From assembly GCA_025201805.1 (NCBI GenBank), contig MU619292.1, forward strand, positions 126,477 to 190,476: a stretch of DNA of 64,000 bases, in the 5' to 3' direction. Position numbers and translations under genes: made by a program. Origin of the DNA: Parasitella parasitica. Taxonomy: Eukaryota > Mucoromycota > Mucoromycetes > Mucorales > Mucoraceae. The notes below the pieces were generated by a model. That model searched no databases. It saw only the letters and a program-made list of their open reading frames with translations, and was not told where the DNA came from. Positions 48,190 to 57,633 of this stretch are shown piece after piece (the stretch's first letter is position 1; every line of letters begins with the position of its first letter).

Positions 48190-48519
48190 CTATTGGGTTG
48201 GTGATGGTGATGAGTAGCTTCGTTGTTGTTGTTGTTGCAGCTGTTGTTGCCAGTGATACCATTGCTTCAACTGCTGCTGGTAGTGGTGCCATTGATCATA
48301 GGCACTTGGTTTGCGCACAAGACGGTTCGAGTGATGATCAAACGACCAACAACGAGTGCAATAATCAGAATCGCTCAAAAAGCGGTTGCATGTTGAGCAT
48401 TTTGTATGACAATCAGCACAAAACCAATCGGAAGATAACGTTTTATCGCAAGAACCACAAATTACTTTGTCATTTGAAGATAATTGAGGCGAAGAAGGTG
48501 GAGAAGGGAAGAAGTTCAT
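48190..48519 (-). CDS. Small cysteine-rich, zinc-ribbon-like protein
   Basis: One exon encodes 109 aa from the ATG at 48519 (a longer frame upstream starts in a weak context). After a Pro/Ser-rich start there are four CxxC pairs: ICGSCDKTL, FCADCHTKCSTC and YCTRCWSF, which would bind two zinc ions as in ribbon or LIM-like modules. A Gln/Trp/His/Tyr-rich tail follows, encoded by GTT/GTTGCA-type repeats on the + strand. I do not recognise the family. The ordered CxxC spacing makes chance coding unlikely. Confidence 0.5.
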   Translation of the reverse strand: MNFFPSPPSSPQLSSNDKVICGSCDKTLSSDWFCADCHTKCSTCNRFLSDSDYCTRCWSFDHHSNRLVRKPSAYDQWHHYQQQLKQWYHWQQQLQQQQQRSYSSPSPTQ

Positions 48520-49172
48520 CGTAATAAGAGTAGAAAAAGAGTGTATAGGTTTAAGGAAAGTAATGGAGACCAGGAAAGAAAGAGAGAAAGATATGCCATC
48601 CAATTTAGCGAAATAACCGGTATTTATATATAACAAACAACGCTATAACAGTTGTACATGTACATTTGAATAGTTTGATCTACAGTGGTAAAAATACAAT
48701 TTAAATTTATGCACAGACACCTTTTTGTTATTTTTTCACGTTTGAAATAGTTGAGAAACACTTATAATGGTATTATTGTTTAATACAGTCTTTCCATGTT
48801 CTCTCCTGAGGAGGAAAAAACCAGACTGATGTACGTACATACATACATTACATACGAAATACCACATGTATAATAAAGGCATGTACATTACATTTCATCC
48901 GATTCCCTTGTCTCCTCATTTTTCTTTGTTTATTTCCATGGTTTCTTGGCTTAATAATCAATATCTACATATATAACAAGCCTCTTTTTAGTCTGCATTT
49001 CGCACCATATCAGCATTTATTGTGTCTGATCAATCTGCTCGACATGGGCTGTATTTCCTCCTTATTAACAGAATATGAGTATTAAAAATTGTACATAATG
49101 CATCATGTAATCAACAGGAATTTAACTATATCGTTTAGATTATAATTGTACCATATACACAACTCCCTTTTC

Positions 49173-49230
<58 letters not shown>

Positions 49231-50065
49231 AAAGTAAGAGAGGACGCCAAGATTTATATGCTTGCGTTTGATAATAAAGATCCTCATGTATGGTCACAAC
49301 ATATTTTATTGTAAAAGTGTAATGTAAGGAGAAGATCATTTTACTGCTGTAGTGTATATCCGCACCCAGACATAAGCAAACAGAGATTGAGAGAGAGAAG
49401 GGGGGGGGGGACAATCTTTTGAATGTAAATAAAACTAGTATTTCGAATTGTGCAAGAGGCTGTACCAAATTCTGGACTCGATTACTGTTGTCGACCCTCC
49501 CCCCTCCCTCTCCCCCCCCCGCCCCCCTCACTCTATATCTCACTCCACGTAATTTGAGTAAAAAAAACACAGCTCCTTCATCATTCCAATGATTTCTGGA
49601 CCCTATCGAGTTATTGTTTAATATACACTAACAGCCACAAGCTAGAAAACTTGTTGTATTACGTTCGTGTACAACAGAAGATCGAAATGACATAAATGAC
49701 GGGATCTCTTCCGGCCATTTTTTTTTTGTGTTTGGTCCTTTTTTCTTCTACAGCTTTAGACCATTTGTAAATAAATATGTTGTCAGTTTGATACTAAACA
49801 TTCATACAAGAGAAACACACGTGAGATTTTACAGATGTGTGAGTTTTTATTATCCTATCGTACTACCAAGCCAGTGCAGGTATTTTGCATGTTTATTTTA
49901 TACAAGTGTTATTGTTCTATCCAAATGATATTGTCATTATTAAATCGAACAAAAAAAAAAGAAGAAATGAAGAAAAGAAAAAAGAAAGGAAAAAAGAAAA
50001 GATATAGAAAGAGGGCTACAGGCAAACGAATATACATGTATATTATATACAAAAGGTATTAGTAT
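48520..50065. other. Intergenic region, 1.5 kb, rich in homopolymers
   Basis: No gene seen. It contains a 56-nt T-run (49174-49229), an 11-nt G-run (49400-49410) and a long C-rich stretch (about 49497-49528). An apparent frame across it is an artefact of the homopolymer. Confidence 0.45.
49174..49229. repeat. Poly(T) tract, 56 nt
   Basis: An uninterrupted T-run. Its length in the assembly may be unreliable. It could be the A-tail scar of a retroposed element, but no duplicated flanks were recognised. Confidence 0.9.
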
Positions 50066-50431
50066 TTAAAAGATTGGTTTACAGTGAAAAATTGACGGTT
50101 GCATCATGTGGTGATGGTTACGGGGAGGATCACCGACGCTAAAAGATCGAGGTCGTTTCATTTCAGTTGCACTGGATACTTGTAACTGAGAAACTGCTTG
50201 ATGAAGAGGGACAAAGCTTGAATCTTGCACAAGAGGATTGCCAGTGCGAGCAATGTGCTGCTGTTGGTTCTGGTGATGCTGATCAGATTGCAGTATCTGT
50301 TGAATCTCCATGCAGGCATCTTGGACATCATCCAGGTTTATTTTATCATGAAAACTAGACCAACAATGATCTATTCTTCTGTATTCGCTGGTGCAAGATG
50401 GTTTTAATGGGTAAGGCGCGAGTACGTTCAT
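50066..50431 (-). CDS. Hypothetical protein, 121 aa, Gln/His-rich
   Basis: An ATG-initiated single exon. The N-terminal 50 residues have a more ordered look (CTSEYRRIDHCWSSFHDKI, then DVQDACMEIQQIL, a likely helix). A His/Gln-rich stretch and a tail with KRPRSFSVGDPPRN, a possible kinase target, follow. No family is recognised. It lies 180 bp downstream of the reductase gene on the same strand. It could be a genuine small protein or the last exon of a longer gene. Confidence 0.4.
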   Translation of the reverse strand: MNVLAPYPLKPSCTSEYRRIDHCWSSFHDKINLDDVQDACMEIQQILQSDQHHQNQQQHIARTGNPLVQDSSFVPLHQAVSQLQVSSATEMKRPRSFSVGDPPRNHHHMMQPSIFHCKPIF

Positions 50432-50610
50432 TTGGTGATGTATTATGTATATATGTATATGTATGTAGACAGGGTATTATATGTACAAGGAAATAAAATA
50501 AAAAAAGATTTGTTTAAGAAAAAAAAGAAGAGATGCAAAAAGATTGCATGGGCTTTACAGTATTTATTCTAAAACGGCAGTGGTACAGAAAATTACACGT
50601 TGGGATCACA

Positions 50611-51996
50611 CTAAAACAAAACCACCTGTTTGCCAGTGGCGAATCCAGAGATTCCCTGATCAACAGCTTGTTTCATGGCTGCCTCGTCCCATTTAGCTCG
50701 AGTCCATTTGGGTTCACGAAGCTTGTTTTGACTCATCAATCCCAAAATGTCCTCCAGCATGGCATAGCGCTCTTGCTGCGAATGAGTTTCAGCCCATTTT
50801 GATACCCAAAAGCCATGGAAAGAAATGTTTTTGAATATCAACAAAGAAGCAGGTAACGATAAGGGCTTTCGGGACATTGCGCCATAGGTAACAAAATGCC
50901 CATTTGCACTGATCATCCATCCATCCATTAATAATTTTTTTTTTCCACCGCCATCTCAAAAACTTACCCCAGATAGCGAGCCATTTCAGTTGCGCTTTTG
51001 CCACCTACACAATTCAATCCTAGGAGAGGCGCATTCTTACCAAACCAGCTCTTGATTTCCTTTCTGGATTCAACACTACCGAGGTTGTCATCAGTGATGA
51101 CATGAGTAGCACCGAGTTCAGTTAATTCATGGACAAGTTGATCGAAGTCAGGTCTATTAGTAGATGAAAAAAAGTTCAATCAAATGATCTCAGGGGGGGG
51201 GGTGGTGGTGGCAGTAGAGGGAGAAGCGTGTACGACCATACCTGTTTCGCACAACATTGATAGTTTTTAAACCCCATGCCTTGGCAATCTGAATGACAGC
51301 TTGACCAACAGCACTGTTACCACCATTTTGAACAACATAGTCACCTAAAATTGATGAGATGACGGGTTGCCAACCTACACAGCATTACTTACCCTGCTTC
51401 AAATCAACAAAATCCTTTAGCATTCTATATGCAGTGCAAGGATTTACACTTATGGTTGCTTTCTGAATAACAGAAACATTGTCTGCATGAGGCAGCAATT
51501 GGAAATCCGAAGCTGGGCCGGCAGCATGAGTACGCCATGTACCATAACCAGTGTTTGCCATGATAACATGGTCACCCGCTTTGAGAGAACCAACACCATC
51601 ACCTACCGCAATGACCTCTGCCACGCCTTCATTACCACCCACTGCCAAAGTCTCGTCCCCTAATTGCTGGAACGTGGGCTTGATGGGATACGCACCTTGA
51701 ATCATATTGACGTCGGCTGGGTTGATAGGGGATGCCAAGAATTTGACATGTACAGTGTCTGAAGTCAATGCAGGAAGGCGGTACGAGTGCCATCTTGGAG
51801 ACGTTTCAGCTTGCCAGAGGTACATGTATAAAGTGTAGCAGGCGGCTTACCTTAGCACTTGCGATGGCTGTCCATAATCCGAATACACCATTGCATTGGC
51901 GGTGATGTCGGATTTCCCCGAGTAGCATCTACGTGCAGATGCTACAAGTCGAATTTGCTGATGTGTCTTGAGGATTGAGCGCATCAAGATTGTCAT
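50611..51996 (-). CDS. ETR1: Mitochondrial enoyl-[acyl-carrier-protein] reductase (Etr1/MECR)
   Basis: Five exons are inferred: 51996-51851, 51793-51393, 51344-51242, 51153-50968 and 50908-50611 (377 aa). The start [20 protein letters not shown], with Arg/Ser and few acidic residues, is a mitochondrial presequence. The catalytic and substrate region includes [16 protein letters not shown]. The NADPH fold follows, with [36 protein letters not shown] and [13 protein letters not shown]. The enzyme carries out the last step of mitochondrial type II fatty-acid synthesis, which supplies octanoyl-ACP for lipoate. Upstream in-frame ATGs would add residues before the presequence and were not used. All exon joins conserve family motifs. 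Confidence 0.92.
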
Positions 51997-52308
51997 TTTA
52001 ATATGCTCACAAAAGAGAAAGAGCGAGAGAGAGAAAGTGTGGTAAACAAAGAGAACCCTTTCCATATTCACTCCGAGTCCGGCTATCAAGTGCTTAACTG
52101 TCTCTTGTCACACGAGTCACATCAAACTTGACAAAAGAAGGGAGAGCCTTAAGAGAGATCAGCAAACAGTGTATGTATGCCGTTTGATATTAAATAACAA
52201 AAAAGCATAGAGACAAACACCCCCTTCCCCATGTATTAATATAAAAATGTACACATCTTCCGGGGATCCTGTTTATCTCTTTCTCTCTCTCTCTTTCTCT
52301 GCACAACA
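51997..52308. other. Divergent promoter between ETR1 and Lon, 312 bp
   Basis: CT/GA-rich tracts occur on both sides (52015-52040 and 52272-52300), typical of fungal core promoters. No gene is seen. Confidence 0.45.
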
Positions 52309-55300
52309 ATGATCCCCCAGACACTACCCATTCTACCGCTCTCGAACAATGTGCTGCTGCCATCCATCATCACCACTTTGAACCTGTGCCCGTCCGAAGG
52401 CCAGGATTTGCTGCGAATGTCGTCCGCCTCGTATTTTGTGTGCGTCCCATTCAAGAAAAACAACTCTAGCCAGCAGTCTTCTCCCGTCGATTTGAGTCAA
52501 TTGTTCCACTACGGCTGCGTTGCTCAGGTCATGAGCTGCGATACCTCCATCCCAGATCACTTCTCCATCAAAGTCAAGGGCGTCTGTAGATCTCGCATCC
52601 GAGATATTTCTAATTCAGACGGCGGCAACATCTACGAGGCCCTCTTGGAGCACTACTTTGACAAGGACAACATCCAGTCGGAGGAGGCCCTCATTTTCAA
52701 TTCACTGTGCCAAATGTACACCACAAAGTTGCGCCTCATTGGCGTATCCTGCCATGTTCTGGATCAGTTCAACCAGTTGATAGCAAGAACCCACGTCTCC
52801 AATGCAGCCAATCTACTGCTGTACTTGACGGATTCCTCTCTTGGCGACAAGCTGCGTACGCTGGAAGCAGTGGATGTTAAACAAAGACTACACCAAGTGC
52901 ATTATGCAGTCAGCACTTACTTACAGGTAGATGCAGCACATGTATTACATTAACTGGAATTTCCATTCTATGCATCCCAGATAAACTAAATATTTACGCA
53001 TTATTTAGACGATCAACACAAGCACAATAAAAAACAAGGGCGATGAGATGATATTTGATCATCTAAGAAGAAAATTTTACATTCTCCAAGAGGTACGTAG
53101 TGGCAGCACACATGTGTGCACATGACAGCGCTGACTCCAAGTATCCATAGCTACACTCTGTCGATGTCAATGGCCCTGAAATTGCTCAGTCAGATTCGCA
53201 TTTCAACATCTGTTCTGAGGACGATGCTGAAACTGTCGATCTAGTGACCAAGCTAAATTCCAACAACCTCCCAGACCACGCTGTTGTGTCTGTTCGACGT
53301 GACCTTAACAGATTGCGAAAACTGCCGTCCAGCTCTGCAGATTCGGCTATTCTCAGGACTTATCTTGAATACATTAGTGATTTACCTTGGTCCATGGAAA
53401 ATACGCCTCAATGCAAACTAAATCTAAACTGTGTTAGAGACCAGCTTGACGCTGATCATTTTGGGTATGTACATGCACAATTTAGATAAGCCCAACTCCT
53501 TTTTAATTAACCCCTCCACTCCCCCCTCCCCCACTCCCCTCTTTTTCTCGCTCCCTTCAATTAGCATTGACCAAGTGAAAAAGAGAATTTTGGAATATTT
53601 ATCTGTACTCAAGGTCAAGAAGGATGCAACACCACCCATCATTTGCTTTGTTGGGCCCGTAAGTTTTTGTTGGTAGCAATCCAATTATTTGTGCGCTAAA
53701 AATATCATCATCATACACGTGCACATAGCCTGGCGTAGGAAAGACGACGTTGGCAAAATCAATCGCTGCTGCTTTGGATAGAAAATTCCACCGCATGTCA
53801 TTAGGTGGCGTGCGTGACGAGGCGGAAATCAGGTATGTTGTCATATATTGTTAGTGTTGAGAAAGAATAGCGTTTTCCAACACACGTAAACGTAGAGGCC
53901 ATCGTCGCACCTATGTCGGCGCTTTGCCTGGTCTATTGATTCACGGTATGCGTCAATGCGGCGTGCAGAATCCAGTCTTCTTGTTGGGCAAGTATACCGC
54001 AACACTGGCCACCGTATCTGCAGGGTAATAACCTTTGTTTTTCTTTTCTATCTCTAGACGAAATTGACAAGCTTGTTACCAATTCAAATCAAGGTGACCC
54101 AGGTAAATTCATATAGGAAATTTTTTTTTTTTTTTTTTTTTTTGCTATCCTTGACCGTGCATTCACACTTCTATTTGTTTGTATGAAAATATATAGCTGC
54201 TGCACTACTCGAGGTACTTGATCCTGCTCAAAACGGGTCATTCGTGGACCATTTCATCAATATACCATATGACTTGTCCCAAGTGCTCTTTATTGCTACA
54301 GCCAACTCATTGGACACAATACCTCGTCCTTTGCTGGACAGAATGGAAGTGATTCAGCTCGACGGTTATACATTCAATGAAAAATTACATATTGCCACCA
54401 CACACTTGATACCCAAACAAATGGATGCACACGGAATGTCCTCATTAGGTCTACAGATACCTGAGAATGTAGTATTATGTTTGGCTGAAAAGTACACGAG
54501 AGAAAGCGGCGTGCGAGGATTAGAGAGGTTGATAGCAAATATATGCCGATACAAGTGTTGCGAATACGCTGATTTGGAAGAGTCCAACAGAGCAGATGAA
54601 TTCCACCGTATGGTTCATAAGCATGAATTGGAAACCATATTAGGCGTAAGTGTTGCATAATTTGGGATGAGATATAAACAAGCAGAGCTGATGTATACAT
54701 GCAATAGGCCGAGCCATTTGAAAATGATATTGTAGAGTCAGAGGCGATCCCTGGTGTGATAACAGGGTTGGCTTATTCTGGCAGTGGAAATGGAGGCATC
54801 ATGATGATCGAAGCAAACTATATGCCGGGCACTGGTAGATTGAAATTGACAGGATCGTTGGGCGATGTGATCAAGGAGTCAGCACAGCTAGCTGTGTCCT
54901 GGGTGAAGGCAAACGCATTTGCATTAAAATTAACAACTTCTCCCAAACAAGATGTATTCCAGGACATTGATCTTCATATACACATGCCAAGCGGTGCCGT
55001 GCCAAAAGATGGTCCGTCAGCTGGCATCACTATGGTTACCTGCTTAGTATCACTTTTGTCAGGCAATTGTGTCTCCAATACAACAGCAATGACAGGGGAA
55101 GTGACATTGAGAGGTCAAGTGCGTCCAGTAGGTGGCATCAAGGAAAAGGTTGTGTCAGCTCATCGCGCAGGCATTAAAAGGATCATTTTACCTGTCGCCA
55201 ACAAACGAGACGTTATCAAGGACATCCCGATGGAAGTAAAGAACGACTTGACGTTTGTGTATTGTAAATCTATGTGGGATGTCATTGAATCCGCGTTCGA

Positions 55301-55346
55301 TCAAACAAATGTACGGTTTGAGCCAAGATTTACAAGCAGTTTATAA
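52309..55346 (+). CDS. Lon protease, peroxisomal type (LONP2-like)
   Basis: Nine exons are inferred: 52309-52926, 53009-53092, 53151-53464, 53565-53658, 53729-53832, 53896-53987, 54058-54102, 54197-54645 and 54708-55346 (812 aa). The N-terminal LON substrate domain ([14 protein letters not shown]..) is followed by the AAA+ module. Its Walker A is GPPGVGKTT (across an intron), then [22 protein letters not shown], Walker B VFLLDEIDK (across an intron) and the sensor [20 protein letters not shown]. The protease domain has the catalytic DGPSAG serine and the GGIKEK lysine. There is no mitochondrial presequence: the protein starts directly with the LON domain, as in peroxisomal Lon. The C-terminus SSL is a weak PTS1-like tail. 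Intron 6 starts with GC (GCAAGT) rather than GT, forced by the Walker B frame. Confidence 0.92.
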
Positions 55347-55738
55347 AGGAAATCTACGAGATTTTCCATCCACCTGCAGACTGTCTCGTTCTTTTTCCAA
55401 GGATATATCATATATATATATACTTTTTAATTATTCTTCATTTATACCAATGTTTATTTTGCATCTCATACTCTTTCATATTTCTAATAAATACTCAATA
55501 ATAGTATATCACTTGAATTATAGTAGCTCACACAATGGGATATATTGCAAGAATAGGAGTTAATGGCCAATGTGTAAATCGATCGTTCTCTGAAACAAAG
55601 CAAAAAAAAAAAAAAAAAAGAGTTATCCGGGTCACACCACTCGGTTTGCATTGTTTCCAGCTGCATGCATATAAATAGCAAGCCATTTTTAGTTTCTATT
55701 CTTCTTCTTACACTCTTATATATTCATGCACATACAAT
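55347..55738. other. Intergenic, 392 bp
   Basis: Includes the Lon 3' end and the promoter of the F-box gene, with an A-run at about 55600-55619 and a TATA box at about 55670. No gene is seen. Confidence 0.45.
55670..55677 (+). promoter_or_regulatory. TATA box before the 340-aa F-box gene
   Basis: TATAAATA lies about 62 bp upstream of the ATG at 55739 and is followed by a TTCTTCTT pyrimidine tract. Confidence 0.5.
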
Positions 55739-56761
55739 ATGCTACAAGACTTGCCATTGGAAGTTCTTACGAAAATAGCAGAAAATCTTCCAGTAGAGGA
55801 GACTGGCGAATTCGCAAGAACCTGCCACAAGTGCTATTTTGCAGTATTGCCGCATATTTGGCATCAATTGACTCTCAACAATGCAGTTGAATTGAACCAG
55901 GTAGCAAATCGTTTGGAATCAAATAGTGTTTGGGCGCAGAGAGCAATTCGGTTTGTTCGAGATTTTTCATTTGGAAATAACGACGAACAAGTCAACCATC
56001 CCAAGTTTTCTTCGACGTTAGCTGCGTCCATGTTTGGTATTGCAAGCTCGCCAGCCGAACAGGCTGCAGAAGAAGCTGAGCAATCCAAGAAAAATGCTTC
56101 CCATGAACGTATTGGCGCATTCGGTAAACGACTGTTAAGACTGTTTCCTCACCTTTCCAATCTCGTATTCGATTTTAAGGAGGCGGCAAGAAATTTCTAT
56201 TCGTTTCCATTGCCACCGCCAACACCTTCACTTGAAGAAGCGACCAGTGCTGCTGCTAGAACCGAAAGCAACATTTCCCATGCGAATGATGATAGTGTCG
56301 ATGATAATGCAAGGCTACCTTTCTCTGGTTCAGTCTCACTGTTAAACTACAAGTCTGGTCACTCGGAATCCATGCATTATCTATTGGCACCATTCCGTCG
56401 CACTCACCACCTTAAAGTCGAAGCTTTGCCTGTCGTCTCTCTGTGTGATGACATTGATGAATCCATCTTGAGTAACGCAGATCTCCAGGATTTGGCTACA
56501 CTGGGCCTCACACATCTCAGGAAGCTTGAACTATCCTATCTAGATTCTGATATTCGTCTGGAAACATTCAAAGTTTTGCTGGAAAGTATGCCCAATCTGA
56601 ACGAATTGAGCCTCGAATGGATCTTTCCTCCAAATAAAAATGACTTTAGAGAGCTGTGCCAGGTCATTCAAAATCTTGCTCACTTGTACCCAGATCATAT
56701 GCATAAAAAAACGAGCATTTATCAAGTTAATTTTTCTCCTAAACAAGAGAAAGATAAATAG
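55739..56761 (+). CDS. F-box-like protein, 340 aa
   Basis: A single exon. The F-box is at residues 3-45 (LPLEVLTKIAENLPVEETGEF, RTCHKCYFAVLPHIWHQLTL). The middle has an acidic, Ser/Ala/Pro linker. The C-terminal ~120 residues contain leucine-rich segments (LATLGLTHLRKLELSYLDSD, then LLESMPNLNELSLEW) like LRRs of substrate-binding F-box proteins. It differs from the larger F-box-like gene at 44271 in length and sequence. Skp1 binding is inferred from the motif and the substrate is unknown. Confidence 0.72.
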   Translation: MLQDLPLEVLTKIAENLPVEETGEFARTCHKCYFAVLPHIWHQLTLNNAVELNQVANRLESNSVWAQRAIRFVRDFSFGNNDEQVNHPKFSSTLAASMFGIASSPAEQAAEEAEQSKKNASHERIGAFGKRLLRLFPHLSNLVFDFKEAARNFYSFPLPPPTPSLEEATSAAARTESNISHANDDSVDDNARLPFSGSVSLLNYKSGHSESMHYLLAPFRRTHHLKVEALPVVSLCDDIDESILSNADLQDLATLGLTHLRKLELSYLDSDIRLETFKVLLESMPNLNELSLEWIFPPNKNDFRELCQVIQNLAHLYPDHMHKKTSIYQVNFSPKQEKDK

Positions 56762-56990
56762 CAAGAACGTTGATTTTATTGATATATTATATATATATAT
56801 ATATACATATACTACTAATGCTGATTCCCCTTTGATATTTCATATATAGCAATAAAAAAATATTTGTGCCTGTGGCAAAATGAGATCTTCTTGTGCAACT
56901 CAAACAAGCATTCTGACTGCTTATAAATGCAATCTGCGCAGCATGATAGTCAAACAGCACTCTCTTCCTCTTTGTATTCACCAATTCAAC

Positions 56991-57597
56991 ATGGCTCAAC
57001 TGCGTACCCGCGCTGTCAAAGCAAAGCAACCCGCTCAATCAGCTATAAAAAAGCCAAAGCGTCCAAGCGGTGCTAGTAATATGAAATCTGTTGTCCAGAC
57101 ATTTGCTGCAAAAGATCAAGATGTCAAAAGTAAGTGAAAAGCAGACTGCGCAAACAGTACCGTCTTCTTAAACCCATTACATAGCTGTTATAGAGTATCC
57201 CAAATCACAGTTTGAAAGACGCAATTTCATCAACTTTAAAACAGGGAGGCCATTAACTCCCTATCAATACAGAGTCTACGATCTTGTGTTGCAGATCCCA
57301 GTAGGTCGAGTGACGTCTTACAAAGTACTGAGCGACACACTGAAATCAGGCCCTCGGTCTGTCGGTCAAGCACTACGACTCAATCCTTTCTGTCCACTGC
57401 CTGTTCCATGTCATAGAGTAATCGCTACGGATTTCAGTCTTGGAGGCTTCTCCGGCGCTTCAGGCGACCATCAATTGACAGCAAATAAAAAGGCAAAGTT
57501 GCAGGCAGAAGGATGTGTTTTTGGAGACCATTACATGTTTGATCATGACGTTAATGGGGCGAACGAGTTCTTCAACGACTTTGTTATTTCAGATTAA
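56991..57597 (+). CDS. MGT1: O6-alkylguanine-DNA alkyltransferase (MGMT)
   Basis: Two exons, 56991-57129 and 57185-57597 (183 aa). The N-terminal ~45 residues are Lys/Arg/Ala/Gln-rich and probably disordered. The C-terminal domain has TPYQYRVYDLVLQIPVGRVTSYKVLS (continuous at residues ~80-105), SVGQALRLNPFCPLPVPCHRVI with the methyl-accepting Cys in PCHRV, and GGFSGASGDHQLTANKKAKL. This single-turnover protein moves alkyl groups from O6-guanine to its cysteine. The usual N-terminal alpha/beta domain is essentially absent, so the protein is a minimal form. An upstream in-frame ATG at 56880 would add 37 residues; the MAQLRTR start was chosen for its position after a pyrimidine-rich leader. Confidence 0.9.
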
Positions 57598-57633
57598 ATA
57601 TTATATTTTTGAATGTTTGAAAATAAATATAAA

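Noticed and set aside
49103-49570. Minus-strand frame with a long Lys run
   Set aside because: It is produced by the 56-nt T-run and flanking G/C-runs; there is no domain or splice support.
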